Source: Candidatus Bathyarchaeia archaeon (GTDB lineage: Archaea; Thermoproteota; Bathyarchaeia; 40CM-2-53-6). Taken from it: a stretch of 64,000 nt of DNA. The notes below the pieces were generated by a model. It worked only from the letters and a program-made list of their open reading frames with translations, made no database searches and was not told where the DNA came from. Of this stretch, positions 7,476-16,916 are shown in pieces. Position numbers and translations under genes: made by a program. Position 1 is the stretch's first letter. Each line of letters opens with the position of its first letter. The stretch is taken from assembly GCA_035935655.1 (NCBI GenBank), contig DASYWW010000046.1, forward strand, positions 26,709 to 90,708. The letters run 5' to 3'.

Positions 7476-8288
7476 TTGCTGGAAAGTTCAATAGCCGAAA
7501 CCTCGGCTAAGAAGGAAAAGCCGGCTAATCCCATGTTCAAAGCCACTATGAACGATGCACGGCTCTTCCGCAACCTCATAGGAGCAATCTCAAGCCTTAT
7601 CGAAGAAGCAGACTTCAACGCTTCCCCTGATGGAATCAAGCTACGCTCCATGGACCCCTCGCACATAGCAATGGTTGATTTCGAATGGCCCAAGACAGCC
7701 TTTGACACCTACGAGTGCACAACTCAAACGAAACTCCGGCTCAGCGTATCGAACCTCCTCAAGCTGTTGAAGAGGACGAAAAGTGATGAATCCATCGAGG
7801 TAGTCTATGATGACGCGAACAAGAAACTCAACATTACTCTCAAAGGCAACATTGTAAGGAAATTCATAACCCCGACCCTCGAACCATCTACGGAAGAGGT
7901 TCCGACGCCAAAGGTCCCGTTCAACGCGAGAGTCAAGATTACCGCCGCGAGCCTGCGAGACATTATCGATGACGCGCAATCCATAAGCGACAATGTCAAG
8001 CTCGAAGTGACCCAGGAAAAATTCGTAGTAAGAGCAGCTGGAGAACTGACTAGCGCACTAATAGAATTGGACAAGGGAAGCGATGCCATTCTTGAACTAG
8101 ACGTGAAGGAACCAGCGAAGGCCACGTACAATCTCAACTATCTCGGAGAAATAATCCGGGCAGGCTCAGGAGCCTCCGAGGTTACCTCTCTCGAGTTCTC
8201 CACCAACATGCCAATCAAAGTAGAATTTGAAATGCCCCAGCAAGGAAGGCTCCTCTACTATCTCGCCCCAAGAATAGAAGCCGAATAA
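7476..8288 (+). CDS. pcn: DNA polymerase sliding clamp (PCNA)
   Basis: A sliding clamp that encircles DNA and tethers polymerase, ligase and FEN1. Recognisable clamp segments are DGIKLRSMDPSHIAMVDF and, at the C-terminus, VEFEMPQQGRLLYYLAPR, containing the conserved end of the second domain. The frame opens at TTG 7476 with a 19-residue Lys/Ala-rich extension; the internal ATG 7533 (MFKATMNDARLF) fits the usual clamp N-terminus better, so the mature start may be there. It lies immediately before primase genes, as in many archaeal replication clusters. Confidence 0.93.
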   Translation: MLESSIAETSAKKEKPANPMFKATMNDARLFRNLIGAISSLIEEADFNASPDGIKLRSMDPSHIAMVDFEWPKTAFDTYECTTQTKLRLSVSNLLKLLKRTKSDESIEVVYDDANKKLNITLKGNIVRKFITPTLEPSTEEVPTPKVPFNARVKITAASLRDIIDDAQSISDNVKLEVTQEKFVVRAAGELTSALIELDKGSDAILELDVKEPAKATYNLNYLGEIIRAGSGASEVTSLEFSTNMPIKVEFEMPQQGRLLYYLAPRIEAE

Positions 8289-8298
8289 GAAGAATCTA

Positions 8299-9351
8299 AT
8301 GTTAACAAGGGCTGACCTGGCCAAATACCCCTTCCTTAACGAAGCCTCTGACTACATCAAAGAACTAGGAATCTCCATCGACGACATCGCATCCCCAGAC
8401 TTCAGCCCGGTAATGGAAAGGGCAGAAAAAAGACTGGAAGAAGCCCTCTCAAAAGGAAGGGTCTCAAACGAGTTCGGCAACGAGAACGCTGAGATCCTAT
8501 CATTCCCAGTCTCCAATCTAATCCTGAGTCTCACCGGAGAGGAGCGGGCGCAGAGAAGATTTGCACTTGCCGAAGCGAAGAGAGCTTACGAACTGCTCCG
8601 ACAGGAAAATCCCGACAAACTAGAATACATCGCCCGCACGACCTTTGGCTGGAAGCTAGCGAAAATCGACGCTCAGCCGGGAAAGAGGTTCTATGATTTC
8701 GCAATCTCTTTGGCCGACTATCTCAGAAACGCGGTCCACCTTAAAGAGCCGAAATGGAAGTTGCCGAACAGGATTCTAGACCACGGTCTCATCTACGCTA
8801 CTAGGGAGGAGCTGGCCCGCCTCCTTGAAGAAGAGGTCAGAACGAGAATAATCGACAGGAGCGGTCGCATTCCCGGACAGGTACCGAAGCTCCTGCAGCC
8901 CAAGGTCGAACAGACTAAGGGGCTCATCACCAAATGGCTGGGCACTCCATCTCACTTTGAACTTCCGAAGGTACCCGCGCCAGAAGCAATGCCTCCCTGC
9001 GTCAGGCATCTCATTGATAACCTCGCAGAAGGGAAGAACGTCCAACACATGGGCCGATTCACCCTCGCATCGTTCCTGGTCAACATCGGAGCCGGAGAAG
9101 AGGAGATAGTCAAGACGTTCAAGCCTGCAAGCGACTTTTCAGAGAGAATGACCCGCTACCAGGTTGAACACATCGCCGGCAAACGGGGTGGCAGAACAAA
9201 GTATACCTGCCCGATGTGCACGACACTGAAGACGCACGGAGTATGCTACAAGCCGGACGAGATCTGCACTACTATCCGAAACCCTCTGAGTTACTACAAG
9301 AGAAAAGCTAGAACCCTTACCGGAAGGGGGCCGAACCGTGAACCCAGCTGA
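8299..9351 (+). CDS. priL: DNA primase large subunit PriL
   Basis: A 350-residue regulatory subunit of the archaeal/eukaryotic primase. The C-terminal domain has the four cysteines expected to ligand a 4Fe-4S cluster: Cys in MPPCVRHL, the first Cys in CPMC, and Cys in HGVCY and EICTT. Segments NVQHMGRFTLASFL and NPLSYY are family hallmarks. It overlaps priS by 14 bases, so the two subunits are translationally coupled and made in equal amounts. Confidence 0.93.
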   Translation: MLTRADLAKYPFLNEASDYIKELGISIDDIASPDFSPVMERAEKRLEEALSKGRVSNEFGNENAEILSFPVSNLILSLTGEERAQRRFALAEAKRAYELLRQENPDKLEYIARTTFGWKLAKIDAQPGKRFYDFAISLADYLRNAVHLKEPKWKLPNRILDHGLIYATREELARLLEEEVRTRIIDRSGRIPGQVPKLLQPKVEQTKGLITKWLGTPSHFELPKVPAPEAMPPCVRHLIDNLAEGKNVQHMGRFTLASFLVNIGAGEEEIVKTFKPASDFSERMTRYQVEHIAGKRGGRTKYTCPMCTTLKTHGVCYKPDEICTTIRNPLSYYKRKARTLTGRGPNREPS

Positions 9352-10552
9352 ACAGGCCGTCCGACAGAAATTCCAACAATACTATCTCGACCCGAACAGA
9401 CAGTTGGACCCACCTCCAAATCCTTCAGAAAGGGAATACGGGTTCTTGCTATTCGGCGGAAAGTTCATGGTCAGACATCGCTCGTTCAGAGAACCTGACT
9501 TGCTCCTTGCCGCGATCAGAGATTTGGTCCCGTTGCATGTCTACTTCTCCACGGCTTACTATCGTGAACCTACCGCACCCATGGAGGGCAAAGGATGGAC
9601 TGGTGCCGATCTAGTCTTTGACATTGACGCGGACCACCTCAACACACCATGCAAACCAGACCATGACAGCTGGAAATGCAAAGCATGCGGCACCAAAGGA
9701 GCCGGCGGCGCCCCAAAGCTCTGTCCAAAATGCAAGAACGATCGAATGGAAGAACAAACCTGGCTCTGCGACAGATGCCTCCAGGAAGCCAAAGAGGAAA
9801 CCGCTAGACTCCTGGAAATGCTCTACACAGATCTTGGAATAGACCACGATAACACTAGGCTCATCTTCTCAGGACACCGCGGATACCATGTCCACGTGTC
9901 CTCAAAACAAACCTCGCAGCTCGGAGAAGAAGAACGCAGAGAAATCGCAGACTACCTTCTAGCCCAAGGACTAGACCCTCAACTCCACGAACTAGAGGAG
10001 ACGAGTATCGACGGGACAAAGGTTGCAGAAGGCCCTTTGGTCGGTCAGCCGGGATGGAGAGGACGAATAGTTACTGGAATCTACGATCTACTGGGAGGCG
10101 AGATCGACCAGATAGGCCTCACGTCGAATCAGGTCCAGGCCCTGAAATCATGGAATAGGGAAGACCTACTCAGGAAACCATTCTGGAGTTCTGTCAAAGG
10201 CGTTGGATTGCCAACATGGAAAACCTTGGTGTCAAAGGCCGTCGAGAAAAAATCGGCAAAAATAGACACTGTCGTCACAACGGATATCCACAGACTCATC
10301 AGAATGCCAGGAACCCTCAACGGCCACACAGGACTACTCGCAATGAGGGTTCCAGAAGAAAGACTAGACGAGTTCGACCCGTTCACAGAACCACTAGCCT
10401 TCCAGGGCGAGATGAAAGTCAAGGTCAACGAGTCTCCAGCCTTCAGACTCGGAAACAGAAAACTCGGACCATATCACGACGAGACTGTCCTATTACCGTC
10501 AGCCGCAGCTATCCTCCTTCTCTGCAAGCACAGAGCAGAACTGATAGCATAG
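9338..10552 (+). CDS. priS: DNA primase catalytic subunit PriS
   Basis: A 404-residue catalytic primase. The metal-binding DxD motif is in LVFDIDADHLN (~residue 96). A zinc-binding insertion with three CxxC pairs (CKAC, CPKC, CDRC) follows directly. SGHRGYHVHV is the conserved nucleotide-binding strand, and IHRLIRMPGTLNG matches the later active-site segment. Length is at the upper end for the family because of the zinc insertion and C-terminal tail. The start overlaps the end of priL. Confidence 0.94.
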   Translation: MNPAEQAVRQKFQQYYLDPNRQLDPPPNPSEREYGFLLFGGKFMVRHRSFREPDLLLAAIRDLVPLHVYFSTAYYREPTAPMEGKGWTGADLVFDIDADHLNTPCKPDHDSWKCKACGTKGAGGAPKLCPKCKNDRMEEQTWLCDRCLQEAKEETARLLEMLYTDLGIDHDNTRLIFSGHRGYHVHVSSKQTSQLGEEERREIADYLLAQGLDPQLHELEETSIDGTKVAEGPLVGQPGWRGRIVTGIYDLLGGEIDQIGLTSNQVQALKSWNREDLLRKPFWSSVKGVGLPTWKTLVSKAVEKKSAKIDTVVTTDIHRLIRMPGTLNGHTGLLAMRVPEERLDEFDPFTEPLAFQGEMKVKVNESPAFRLGNRKLGPYHDETVLLPSAAAILLLCKHRAELIA

Positions 10553-10609
10553 ACCAATCTCAAGATATTATTAGCTCGGCAACAAACCAGTCGTCATACC
10601 CCCAGAGAG

Positions 10610-11183
10610 ATGTTTTGCTACGGCTACGATCTACGATGAGACAATTGAGGCCTGGCGTCGCGAGTTCCACAGTGCGGAACTCCAAGAACTCAGACCAGAC
10701 CTCTTTCGCGATGTAGCCGCCTACGTTCGAAGATTGAAGGAAGCGCAGAGAAACCTAGACCAACGATCTCTCAAAGCCATACTGCTAGATGAAGAAACGA
10801 GAAGAATAGAACAACTCGTGGTTCAACTAATAGACCGAAGACTCTCAAAAATCTGGCGCACAGCACAGACAAACGGCCACGTCACGACCCACGCCTCCGA
10901 GAAATGGGCCCAGGAAGAACTCTCCAGTCTTACCCGTCACTACAGAAAATTCAAGGAAGACACAGTCCAGGGAATAGAACCGTCCAACTCCCCGGAGAAA
11001 AAGAAAGAGAAGCTCCTGCTTCGATTCGTAAATGACATGCCCTCCATCATTGGCGTGGACCTGAAAACCCACGGCCCGTTTCTGAAAGAAGACATCGCCA
11101 TTCTCCCTTACGAGAACGCTGAGAGCCTAATACGGCAAGGCACTGCAGTCGAAATAAGACCAAGCCACAGGGATAATGGATAA
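10610..11183 (+). pseudogene. GINS (Gins15/51-like) gene with apparent 5' frameshift
   Basis: The main frame encodes an archaeal GINS-type replication protein, a partner of MCM and GAN/Cdc45 in the helicase complex. It has a helical N-terminal A domain, then RFVNDMPSIIGVDLKTHGPF and EDIAILPYENAESLI in the small B domain. The frame is open from 10575 but has no ATG, GTG or TTG before TTG 10734, which would remove about 40 helical residues. ATG 10610 is in another frame and hits a stop after nine codons. Removing one T from TTTT at 10613-10616 joins that ATG perfectly to the main frame (MFATATIYDETIEAW), giving about 190 residues. A one-base sequencing error is most likely; true mutation or slippage is possible. 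The gene is probably functional in the cell. Confidence 0.75.
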
Positions 11184-11508
11184 AAGGACGCCCCAGCCCC
11201 AAACCCACCCCTCCTACGGTGAAGAAAAAACGAAGTATCCAAAAGAGGTCAACACCTACTGCCCCAAGTGCAAACACCATACAGCCCACGCCGTCGCCGT
11301 TTACAAGGCAGGCAAGCAGCGGACTCTATCATGGGGAGCCAGGCGACAAGAGAGGCGAAAACATGGTTACGGCGGACAGAAATTTCCAGAGCTGAAAAGG
11401 ACCGCGAAGACAACCAAGAAAGCACTTCTCAAGCTGAAATGTCGCGACTGCAACTACACCATTGAGAGACTGGGAATCCGACTGAGAAAACTTGAGGTTG
11501 GCGCCTAG
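11176..11508 (+). CDS. rpl44e: 50S ribosomal protein L44e
   Basis: A 110-residue ribosomal protein with the hallmark PKEVNTYCPKCKHHT near residue 23 and the second zinc knuckle CRDC near 95; RKHGYGGQ is the conserved basic centre. The ATG 11176 start adds about 20 residues ahead of the usual N-terminus, so initiation could be slightly later. It overlaps the GINS end by 8 bases and is followed after three bases by rps27e, the normal archaeal order. Confidence 0.95.
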   Translation: MDKRTPQPQTHPSYGEEKTKYPKEVNTYCPKCKHHTAHAVAVYKAGKQRTLSWGARRQERRKHGYGGQKFPELKRTAKTTKKALLKLKCRDCNYTIERLGIRLRKLEVGA

Positions 11509-11511
11509 TCC

Positions 11512-11703
11512 TTGCGATGGGAACTCATACCCAAACCCCGAAGCGTATTCCTACGCGTGAAATGTCCGAAATGCGCGAATGAACAGGTAATTTTCGAAAG
11601 AACGAGCAACTACGTGAAGTGCACCGTTTGTGACGAGCTTCTAGCTCAACCGAGAGGCGGAAAGGCAGAGATTAGAGGAGAAATATTACAACCCCTTGCG
11701 TAG
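11512..11703 (+). CDS. rps27e: 30S ribosomal protein S27e
   Basis: A 63-residue zinc-ribbon protein of the small subunit. CPKC (~19-22) and CTVC (~37-40) are the two knuckles, and FLRVKCPKCANEQVIFE is typical of S27e. It starts at TTG just after the L44e stop. aIF2-alpha follows 21 bases later. Confidence 0.94.
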   Translation: MRWELIPKPRSVFLRVKCPKCANEQVIFERTSNYVKCTVCDELLAQPRGGKAEIRGEILQPLA

Positions 11704-11724
11704 AGCAGACCGGGAAGGACCGAG

Positions 11725-12516
11725 TTGAGTACCCAGGCTTCACAAGCGCTAATGCCCGAGGTTGGCGACTTGGTCGTTGCTACGGTAACCAGAGTTGAAG
11801 ACTACGGTGCCTACGTTAAGCTCGACGAGTACAGCGGCATCGAGGGCCTTGTCCACATATCCGAGATCTCAACAACTTGGGTCCGGAACATTAGGGAACA
11901 CGCACGACAGGGTCAGAAACTCGTTCTAAAGGTTCTACGAGTAAGTTCCCAACGTAACCAGATAGATCTCTCCCTCAGAAGGGTCACAGGGAGAGAAAAA
12001 TCCGAGAAGATGCTTGAATGGAAGAAGGAACGAAAGGCAGACGCTATATTGAAAAGCGCCGCTGAAAAACTGAACAAATCCGTTGAGGATGCTGAGGATA
12101 TCAGAAAGACTCTTCTGGACAAGTTTGGAGGGCTCTATTCTCCACTAGAAGAAGCCCTGGACGAGGGCCCCGAAGTGCTCGTAAAGGGAGGGCTCTCTGA
12201 GGAATGGGCTCAAGCGATAGCAGAGGTCACCAAGAGCAAGATCAGGCTTGAGAGGTCGAAAGTACGAGGAACTGTCTCGGTAACTTGCCACAAGCCCGGA
12301 GGCGTCGAGATAATCAAACAAGCACTGATGAGCGCTAAGAAGATCCGCAAACCCCGCGGGAGCGAGGTAAAGATTTACTCTATCGGTTCCCCAAAATATA
12401 GAATCGAAGTCGAAGCGCCAAGCTTCGAAGCAGCTGAGAAAACCCTCAGTCTCGCAGTCGAGGAAGTTATCGGGACCATCAAGAAAGCAGGCGGCGAGGG
12501 AAGGAAGCTTGGATGA
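11725..12516 (+). CDS. Translation initiation factor aIF2 subunit alpha
   Basis: A 263-residue alpha subunit of the heterotrimeric factor that brings initiator tRNA to the ribosome. An S1 domain occupies residues ~12-88 (VGDLVVATVTRVEDYGAYV, GLVHISEI, IDLSLRRV), then a helical domain, then the alpha-beta domain (GSEVKIYSIGSPKYRIEVEA written in family order). TTG 11725 is the start. The TGA stop overlaps the nop10 ATG as ATGA. Confidence 0.95.
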   Translation: MSTQASQALMPEVGDLVVATVTRVEDYGAYVKLDEYSGIEGLVHISEISTTWVRNIREHARQGQKLVLKVLRVSSQRNQIDLSLRRVTGREKSEKMLEWKKERKADAILKSAAEKLNKSVEDAEDIRKTLLDKFGGLYSPLEEALDEGPEVLVKGGLSEEWAQAIAEVTKSKIRLERSKVRGTVSVTCHKPGGVEIIKQALMSAKKIRKPRGSEVKIYSIGSPKYRIEVEAPSFEAAEKTLSLAVEEVIGTIKKAGGEGRKLG

Positions 12517-12680
12517 AATGGCTAACGAGACGGTGTCCCAAGTGCTCGGCATATTCTCTGAAAGAAACATGCCCAAAATGTGGGACTCAAACTAGGAACC
12601 CTCACCCGCCGAAATTCTCGCCAGACGATAAGTACGCGCGACAGCGAATGGAAGGATCCAGTCGCTTATCAGAAGCTTAG
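12513..12680 (+). CDS. nop10: H/ACA ribonucleoprotein subunit Nop10
   Basis: A 55-residue protein that is easy to miss. It begins MKWLTRRCPKCSAYSL, with a second knuckle CPKCG, followed by NPHPPKFSPDDKYARQR, the conserved linker and helix of Nop10. It joins Cbf5 and L7Ae in RNA-guided pseudouridylation. The ATG overlaps the stop of aIF2-alpha, the normal archaeal arrangement. It ends ten bases from the convergent aglB. Confidence 0.95.
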   Translation: MKWLTRRCPKCSAYSLKETCPKCGTQTRNPHPPKFSPDDKYARQRMEGSSRLSEA

Positions 12681-12689
12681 GAAACTCTC

Positions 12690-15230
12690 TCACATAAAAG
12701 TCAGAGGCTGAGGCATTGTGACCCCTATATCCAAGAGTTGCGCCGGATCACCAGGCCATCTCGCCCGGACCAGAATGTAACTGTTAGGCTTTTGACCTGT
12801 GGGCACACTGCCAGTCCATTTGTAGCCAAAGTGGCCAGACGTCGCTGTCACGTTGGCAATGAAAGTCCAACTCCCTCCAGGGACGGTTGAATATTCTAGA
12901 ATAACCGGAATCTTGTCCGTTGTTGTGTCGATAGGTTTGCCTGTCGAGGTCGTCAATGTTCCCGTGATATTGGTGGTCCCCCCGGATGTGGGAACGATTG
13001 GAGGGGACAGCTGGGCTGTCATTGACGGAGTGTCAGGGTATTTCACCGAGTAGACGAGCACATATGACGAGGAGGACGCGAAGTCCTGAACAAAATAGTG
13101 CGGCGAAGCAGGTCCGGTATCGTTCAGATCATTCGGCCGTCCCCCGGGATAACTGCTGCGCATCAAGAGGCCGAGTACTGTGTTGCTTGTTGGGATTTGC
13201 ACGTTCTGGTAATTACTGGTAATCCTTTCCTCAGTGGTCTTGTTTCCTATGTTCACGATCCGGTGGTAGTCTGACGCGCCGGTCGAGGGATTCGTAACTA
13301 TCTGCTTGAAGGTAACTTTGGCGACTCCCATTGGGGTATTGATTGATGTGCCGTTGCCTATCCTTACCATCCAGTACCATTTGCTGTCATCACCATAGCC
13401 ACAGAATGGCGGTCCGTTCGAGCCGCATAGTCCGCGGTTATAGCTGATGAAGATAGCAACGTGGGTGACTCTTTCCTGACGCATGAGCTGGATGGCTAGC
13501 GTCTCGTTCAGCATGAATCCTGTTGCTATGTCCTGAATGGCTGTCGTATTCCCTGTTCCGTTATCCGACAGGGTGCGAAGTCCAGTGTTCACCGTGATCC
13601 AGTACCCATAGTCCCACCATGCAAAGACTACACTCGTCTGTGGTAGATTATTGCCCATCCAGGAGAGGGCTTCAAGCCAATCAGGCACCGCTGCTCGAAC
13701 CGGCAAGCTCGCTGAGGCGATAGTCGTCGGGGTGTAAGCTGACTGGACAGCGTTGATGAAAGTGGGGACCACTAGGACAAGAATGATCAAAAGGATGCCT
13801 AGACTGAACTCGCGGCTCACCCTACTGGTGAAGCGAAGCTTTCTGCGTGGAAATATGACAGCCTGTTGGATAATGTCCATCGCAGGCTTACCCAGCTCGA
13901 CTACGGTTATCGCAGCGAGAGTTGCCATCACAGGTGCGAGAATTAGGGTAAGCCGGACCAAGCTGGCCGCGAAGTAGAATCCCGTGACTCCGAAGATTAT
14001 CAAAAGAACGTCTCCCTCGCGAAGGCGCTGAAACGCGAAGAAGAAACCAAACACTCCAAGGATTATCAGGCTGCCTAACTCGAGATACAAGCTTGCCCAG
14101 GTTGAAGGCCGGTTTTCAGCTACAGATGCAACAAGGGGAATATTGTTCCGGACAAACGGGTCGACAGTAGCGAGGAATTTTCCTTGGAGCAACGCCCCAG
14201 AAACGACCTTGGTGCTCACTAGCCCGAACACGACTCCCGCGCTTGCGGCAATCGTCAGAGCCAGAATGCTCAGTCTTCCTCGAGTGGACGGAGCAAGTCG
14301 TGCAAGCTCCATCACCATGAGAAGGCCCATAACTGCCAGTAAAGCGATGGTGGTACTTTCTGTCAGGAACGTGTGTCCTAAGAGCGGGATCATCGTCCCG
14401 ATGTACAGCATGAAGCCAACCGTAATTCCGTAAGCTAGGAAAAGGCGCGGCGTGTATCGCCTCAACACCACCAACGCTAAGGCGAACAAGCCTAGCACCT
14501 CTGCTGCGTAACGGAAGCTTCCCCACGAAATCGTCATGTAGATGAGGCTGATGCTAGACATCATGCTGTAGATGATAGTGCTCTTCATACTTCTTCCCGG
14601 AGTAACTGCACGCATAAAGAATAGAAATGTAAGAATCATCGTGGGGACTCCAACTCCTTCATTACGGAAGAAGCCGAGCTCTGTGCGGCTGATGAGACTG
14701 GAGCTGAAGGCCGTAAACAAAGCAGCGAACAGTCCAGCGCTTTTTCCCCAGAGGTCCTTCGCAAAGAAATATGTGACAAGGACGGCGAAGGCGCCTAGTA
14801 GGATCGGGCTGTATACAGCGGCATCGTAGAGGCTGATGTTAATCCCGATGGACTGGAAGAATTGGTAGACTAGGGTGCCTGTGAAGCTCGTGCCTGGATA
14901 ACTCGTGGTGACTGGAGCACGCCCGAACGGGAACCACTCGTTAACGTTGACGTAGGTATACCAGGATTGCCAGCCATTTGCGGTAATCTGCCGCATATCG
15001 TTGAAATTGAAGTAGGGGTCGAATTCGGAAATGTATGCTCCCCAGCGAAGAGGAAGCAACCTGACCAGTGAAGCTAAGATGAGTGTAAGAGAGAGAATCG
15101 AATAGTGAAGAAACGATGCCCGAGAGATCTGACCTAAATTGTTCCTTATTGCCCTGAATCGAGATGCAATATTCTCCCGCGTCAGGCCTGCTCGGATGTC
15201 GCCAAGGAAGCCTCCAGGTTCAACCTCCAA
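12690..15230 (-). CDS. aglB: Oligosaccharyltransferase AglB (STT3)
   Basis: An 846-residue multi-pass membrane enzyme that transfers lipid-linked glycan to Asn in N-x-S/T sequons outside the cell. The first acidic loop motif is ISEFDPYFNFN after the first membrane helix. About a dozen membrane segments follow to residue ~480. The catalytic/sequon-binding WWDYGYW is at ~537-543, with a SDNGTGN segment just after. The C-terminal 300 residues form the extracytoplasmic beta domain, ending in an Ig-like module. Neighbouring FkbM methyltransferases and glycosyltransferases point to a glycan-assembly locus, and the many sequons in the window's surface proteins are probable substrates. Confidence 0.93.
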   Translation of the reverse strand: MEVEPGGFLGDIRAGLTRENIASRFRAIRNNLGQISRASFLHYSILSLTLILASLVRLLPLRWGAYISEFDPYFNFNDMRQITANGWQSWYTYVNVNEWFPFGRAPVTTSYPGTSFTGTLVYQFFQSIGINISLYDAAVYSPILLGAFAVLVTYFFAKDLWGKSAGLFAALFTAFSSSLISRTELGFFRNEGVGVPTMILTFLFFMRAVTPGRSMKSTIIYSMMSSISLIYMTISWGSFRYAAEVLGLFALALVVLRRYTPRLFLAYGITVGFMLYIGTMIPLLGHTFLTESTTIALLAVMGLLMVMELARLAPSTRGRLSILALTIAASAGVVFGLVSTKVVSGALLQGKFLATVDPFVRNNIPLVASVAENRPSTWASLYLELGSLIILGVFGFFFAFQRLREGDVLLIIFGVTGFYFAASLVRLTLILAPVMATLAAITVVELGKPAMDIIQQAVIFPRRKLRFTSRVSREFSLGILLIILVLVVPTFINAVQSAYTPTTIASASLPVRAAVPDWLEALSWMGNNLPQTSVVFAWWDYGYWITVNTGLRTLSDNGTGNTTAIQDIATGFMLNETLAIQLMRQERVTHVAIFISYNRGLCGSNGPPFCGYGDDSKWYWMVRIGNGTSINTPMGVAKVTFKQIVTNPSTGASDYHRIVNIGNKTTEERITSNYQNVQIPTSNTVLGLLMRSSYPGGRPNDLNDTGPASPHYFVQDFASSSSYVLVYSVKYPDTPSMTAQLSPPIVPTSGGTTNITGTLTTSTGKPIDTTTDKIPVILEYSTVPGGSWTFIANVTATSGHFGYKWTGSVPTGQKPNSYILVRARWPGDPAQLLDIGVTMPQPLTFM

Positions 15231-15466
15231 CTCTTGCTAGCACACTCTTCAATGGACCTAAGTAGACACGAGGAAGATGGCTCCCTCCCTTGACGTTAAT
15301 ATTCTTGTGGTTCAAGACCTTCAAGAAACTCGCTTTCAGTCGCGAATGCGGCTCAGTTCAGAGCAACACCCCTCTACTACGGGTGAGTCGTGAATGGCAT
15401 CCGAATAACCGGATCGCGTTCGCCATTTCTGAGAATAAGCATCTAGGAGGGCTTAGTAGCAGATTC

Positions 15467-16123
15467 TTACCGTTTCCGACGTCTCTCAAGGTATGCATAG
15501 CCGAAGGTCAGGCACCAAACGAGGCCAAGCGCGATGACGAGTAATTCCTCAATTCCGCTGAGGAAGTACAAATGATTGAAAACGATGAGCCAAAGGGTAC
15601 CTAGCAATCCAAAGTAGATGTAATTGTGCTGATGTCCAACCGCTCTTTCAGTATACCTCCAGACTTGTAATGGGAGTCCGACTGGAAACTTGGCGATTGG
15701 AGCTAAGACCAGGAAGATCCAGCTGATCGGAGCTAGTACTATCAGCCAGTTAATGCTAGCATTCCAAGGAGCTCGGAGCAGCTGGAAAGTTCCTATCAAT
15801 ACGTATGCGAAGAAAATGGTGATCCCCAACGACTGGTTACAGTACCATAGAAACGGTACGTCGATCAAAGCCAACATAGCTATCCAAAGCCTTCCGTTGT
15901 TTCTAACCACCCGCACAATGGGCACGTTGATTGCGTACCAGATGAGCCCGTACGGGACGTATGAGAAGTCCGGAGCGTATTTGATGATCTTGTGGAGGTT
16001 GGAGAGGCCGGGTATGATATACGATGTTATGTCCTTGTGGACTGGCCGTCTGGCTATCCAAGTCAACCGAAAGATTGTAAGCGCAAATATTGTAACTATT
16101 ATTTCTACAGCCATGTGTTCCAT
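15467..16123 (-). CDS. Multi-pass membrane protein, unknown
   Basis: A 218-residue protein with about six hydrophobic segments and charged ends (ERRRKR C-terminus). I do not recognise a family. It lies between aglB and a FkbM methyltransferase on the same strand and may take part in glycan handling, such as lipid-carrier synthesis, but there is no motif to prove it. The 236 bases upstream of aglB (15231-15466) hold no gene; they contain an AATGGC...GCCATT inverted repeat near 15391-15428. Confidence 0.6.
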   Translation of the reverse strand: MEHMAVEIIVTIFALTIFRLTWIARRPVHKDITSYIIPGLSNLHKIIKYAPDFSYVPYGLIWYAINVPIVRVVRNNGRLWIAMLALIDVPFLWYCNQSLGITIFFAYVLIGTFQLLRAPWNASINWLIVLAPISWIFLVLAPIAKFPVGLPLQVWRYTERAVGHQHNYIYFGLLGTLWLIVFNHLYFLSGIEELLVIALGLVWCLTFGYAYLERRRKR

Positions 16124-16179
16124 TGCCCTTCTAGGACCTCTTACCTGGCCCTATTCGTTCTGATCACACCCAAAGCTTC

Positions 16180-16836
16180 TTAGTTGCAGAGTAACCAACT
16201 TTGGTTCTGATTGAACCGATTCTTCCGTCTGACTTCCGTGATCGAATATCCCAGGGCTTCAAGATAGTTTTTCACGTTGCGCAAAGTTTCTGGGCTGTGA
16301 GTTTCAACCACAATTCTCGGTTTTCTCTTCAATGTCTCAACGGCTCCCTGAAGCACAGGATACTCGTTCCCTTCCGTATCTATCTTCACCAAACTAGGTT
16401 TGAGCTTGAAGCTGTCAAGAGTTCTGATTGGGATCAGATGTTCCACTGCTCTTCTATAGAGCAGACTCTTAGTCGATACTCTCATTTCACCATGTGTGTT
16501 TGACAGAGCAGCTGAGAATACCGAAACATTTTCGAACCCATTCATCGTTACCGTTGTCCGCAAGATCTTGTTCGTTGTTATGATCGGTTCAAAGGCCACT
16601 ACCCGGCGGAAAGTCCTTGCTGCTCTAACCGCCCACGTTCCAACATGCGCGCCGACGTCCACGAAGAGATCTCCGTTGAATGGATTGACCAGTGACCGCA
16701 ACCAGTTCTCATGGCTAGGCGAGAAATCGGTTCCTCTAACATACCACTCTAGCCCATCTGTCTTTCGTCGACCTCTGATCCAGTTGATCCGATACCTAGG
16801 TCGAACTGCGACCCGGGCAGATTGAAGCAACGTCAT
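16180..16836 (-). CDS. FkbM-family methyltransferase
   Basis: A 218-residue SAM-dependent methyltransferase. Motif I is LFVDVGAHVGTWAVRAA (~residues 56-72), the acidic post-I strand is VVAFEPI, and the FkbM signature is LVKIDTEGNEYPVLQGA. FkbM enzymes O-methylate sugars or polyketides; near aglB, methylation of glycan sugars is the natural reading. It diverges from the glycosyltransferase remnants at 16917. Confidence 0.85.
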   Translation of the reverse strand: MTLLQSARVAVRPRYRINWIRGRRKTDGLEWYVRGTDFSPSHENWLRSLVNPFNGDLFVDVGAHVGTWAVRAARTFRRVVAFEPIITTNKILRTTVTMNGFENVSVFSAALSNTHGEMRVSTKSLLYRRAVEHLIPIRTLDSFKLKPSLVKIDTEGNEYPVLQGAVETLKRKPRIVVETHSPETLRNVKNYLEALGYSITEVRRKNRFNQNQSWLLCN

Positions 16837-16916
16837 TTAGACCTCAAACCTCTAGCTCCATTTGAATTCGCGACACGCTCCCAAAAGCGGGAACGGAAAG
16901 GGAGAGGAGAAGTGCG

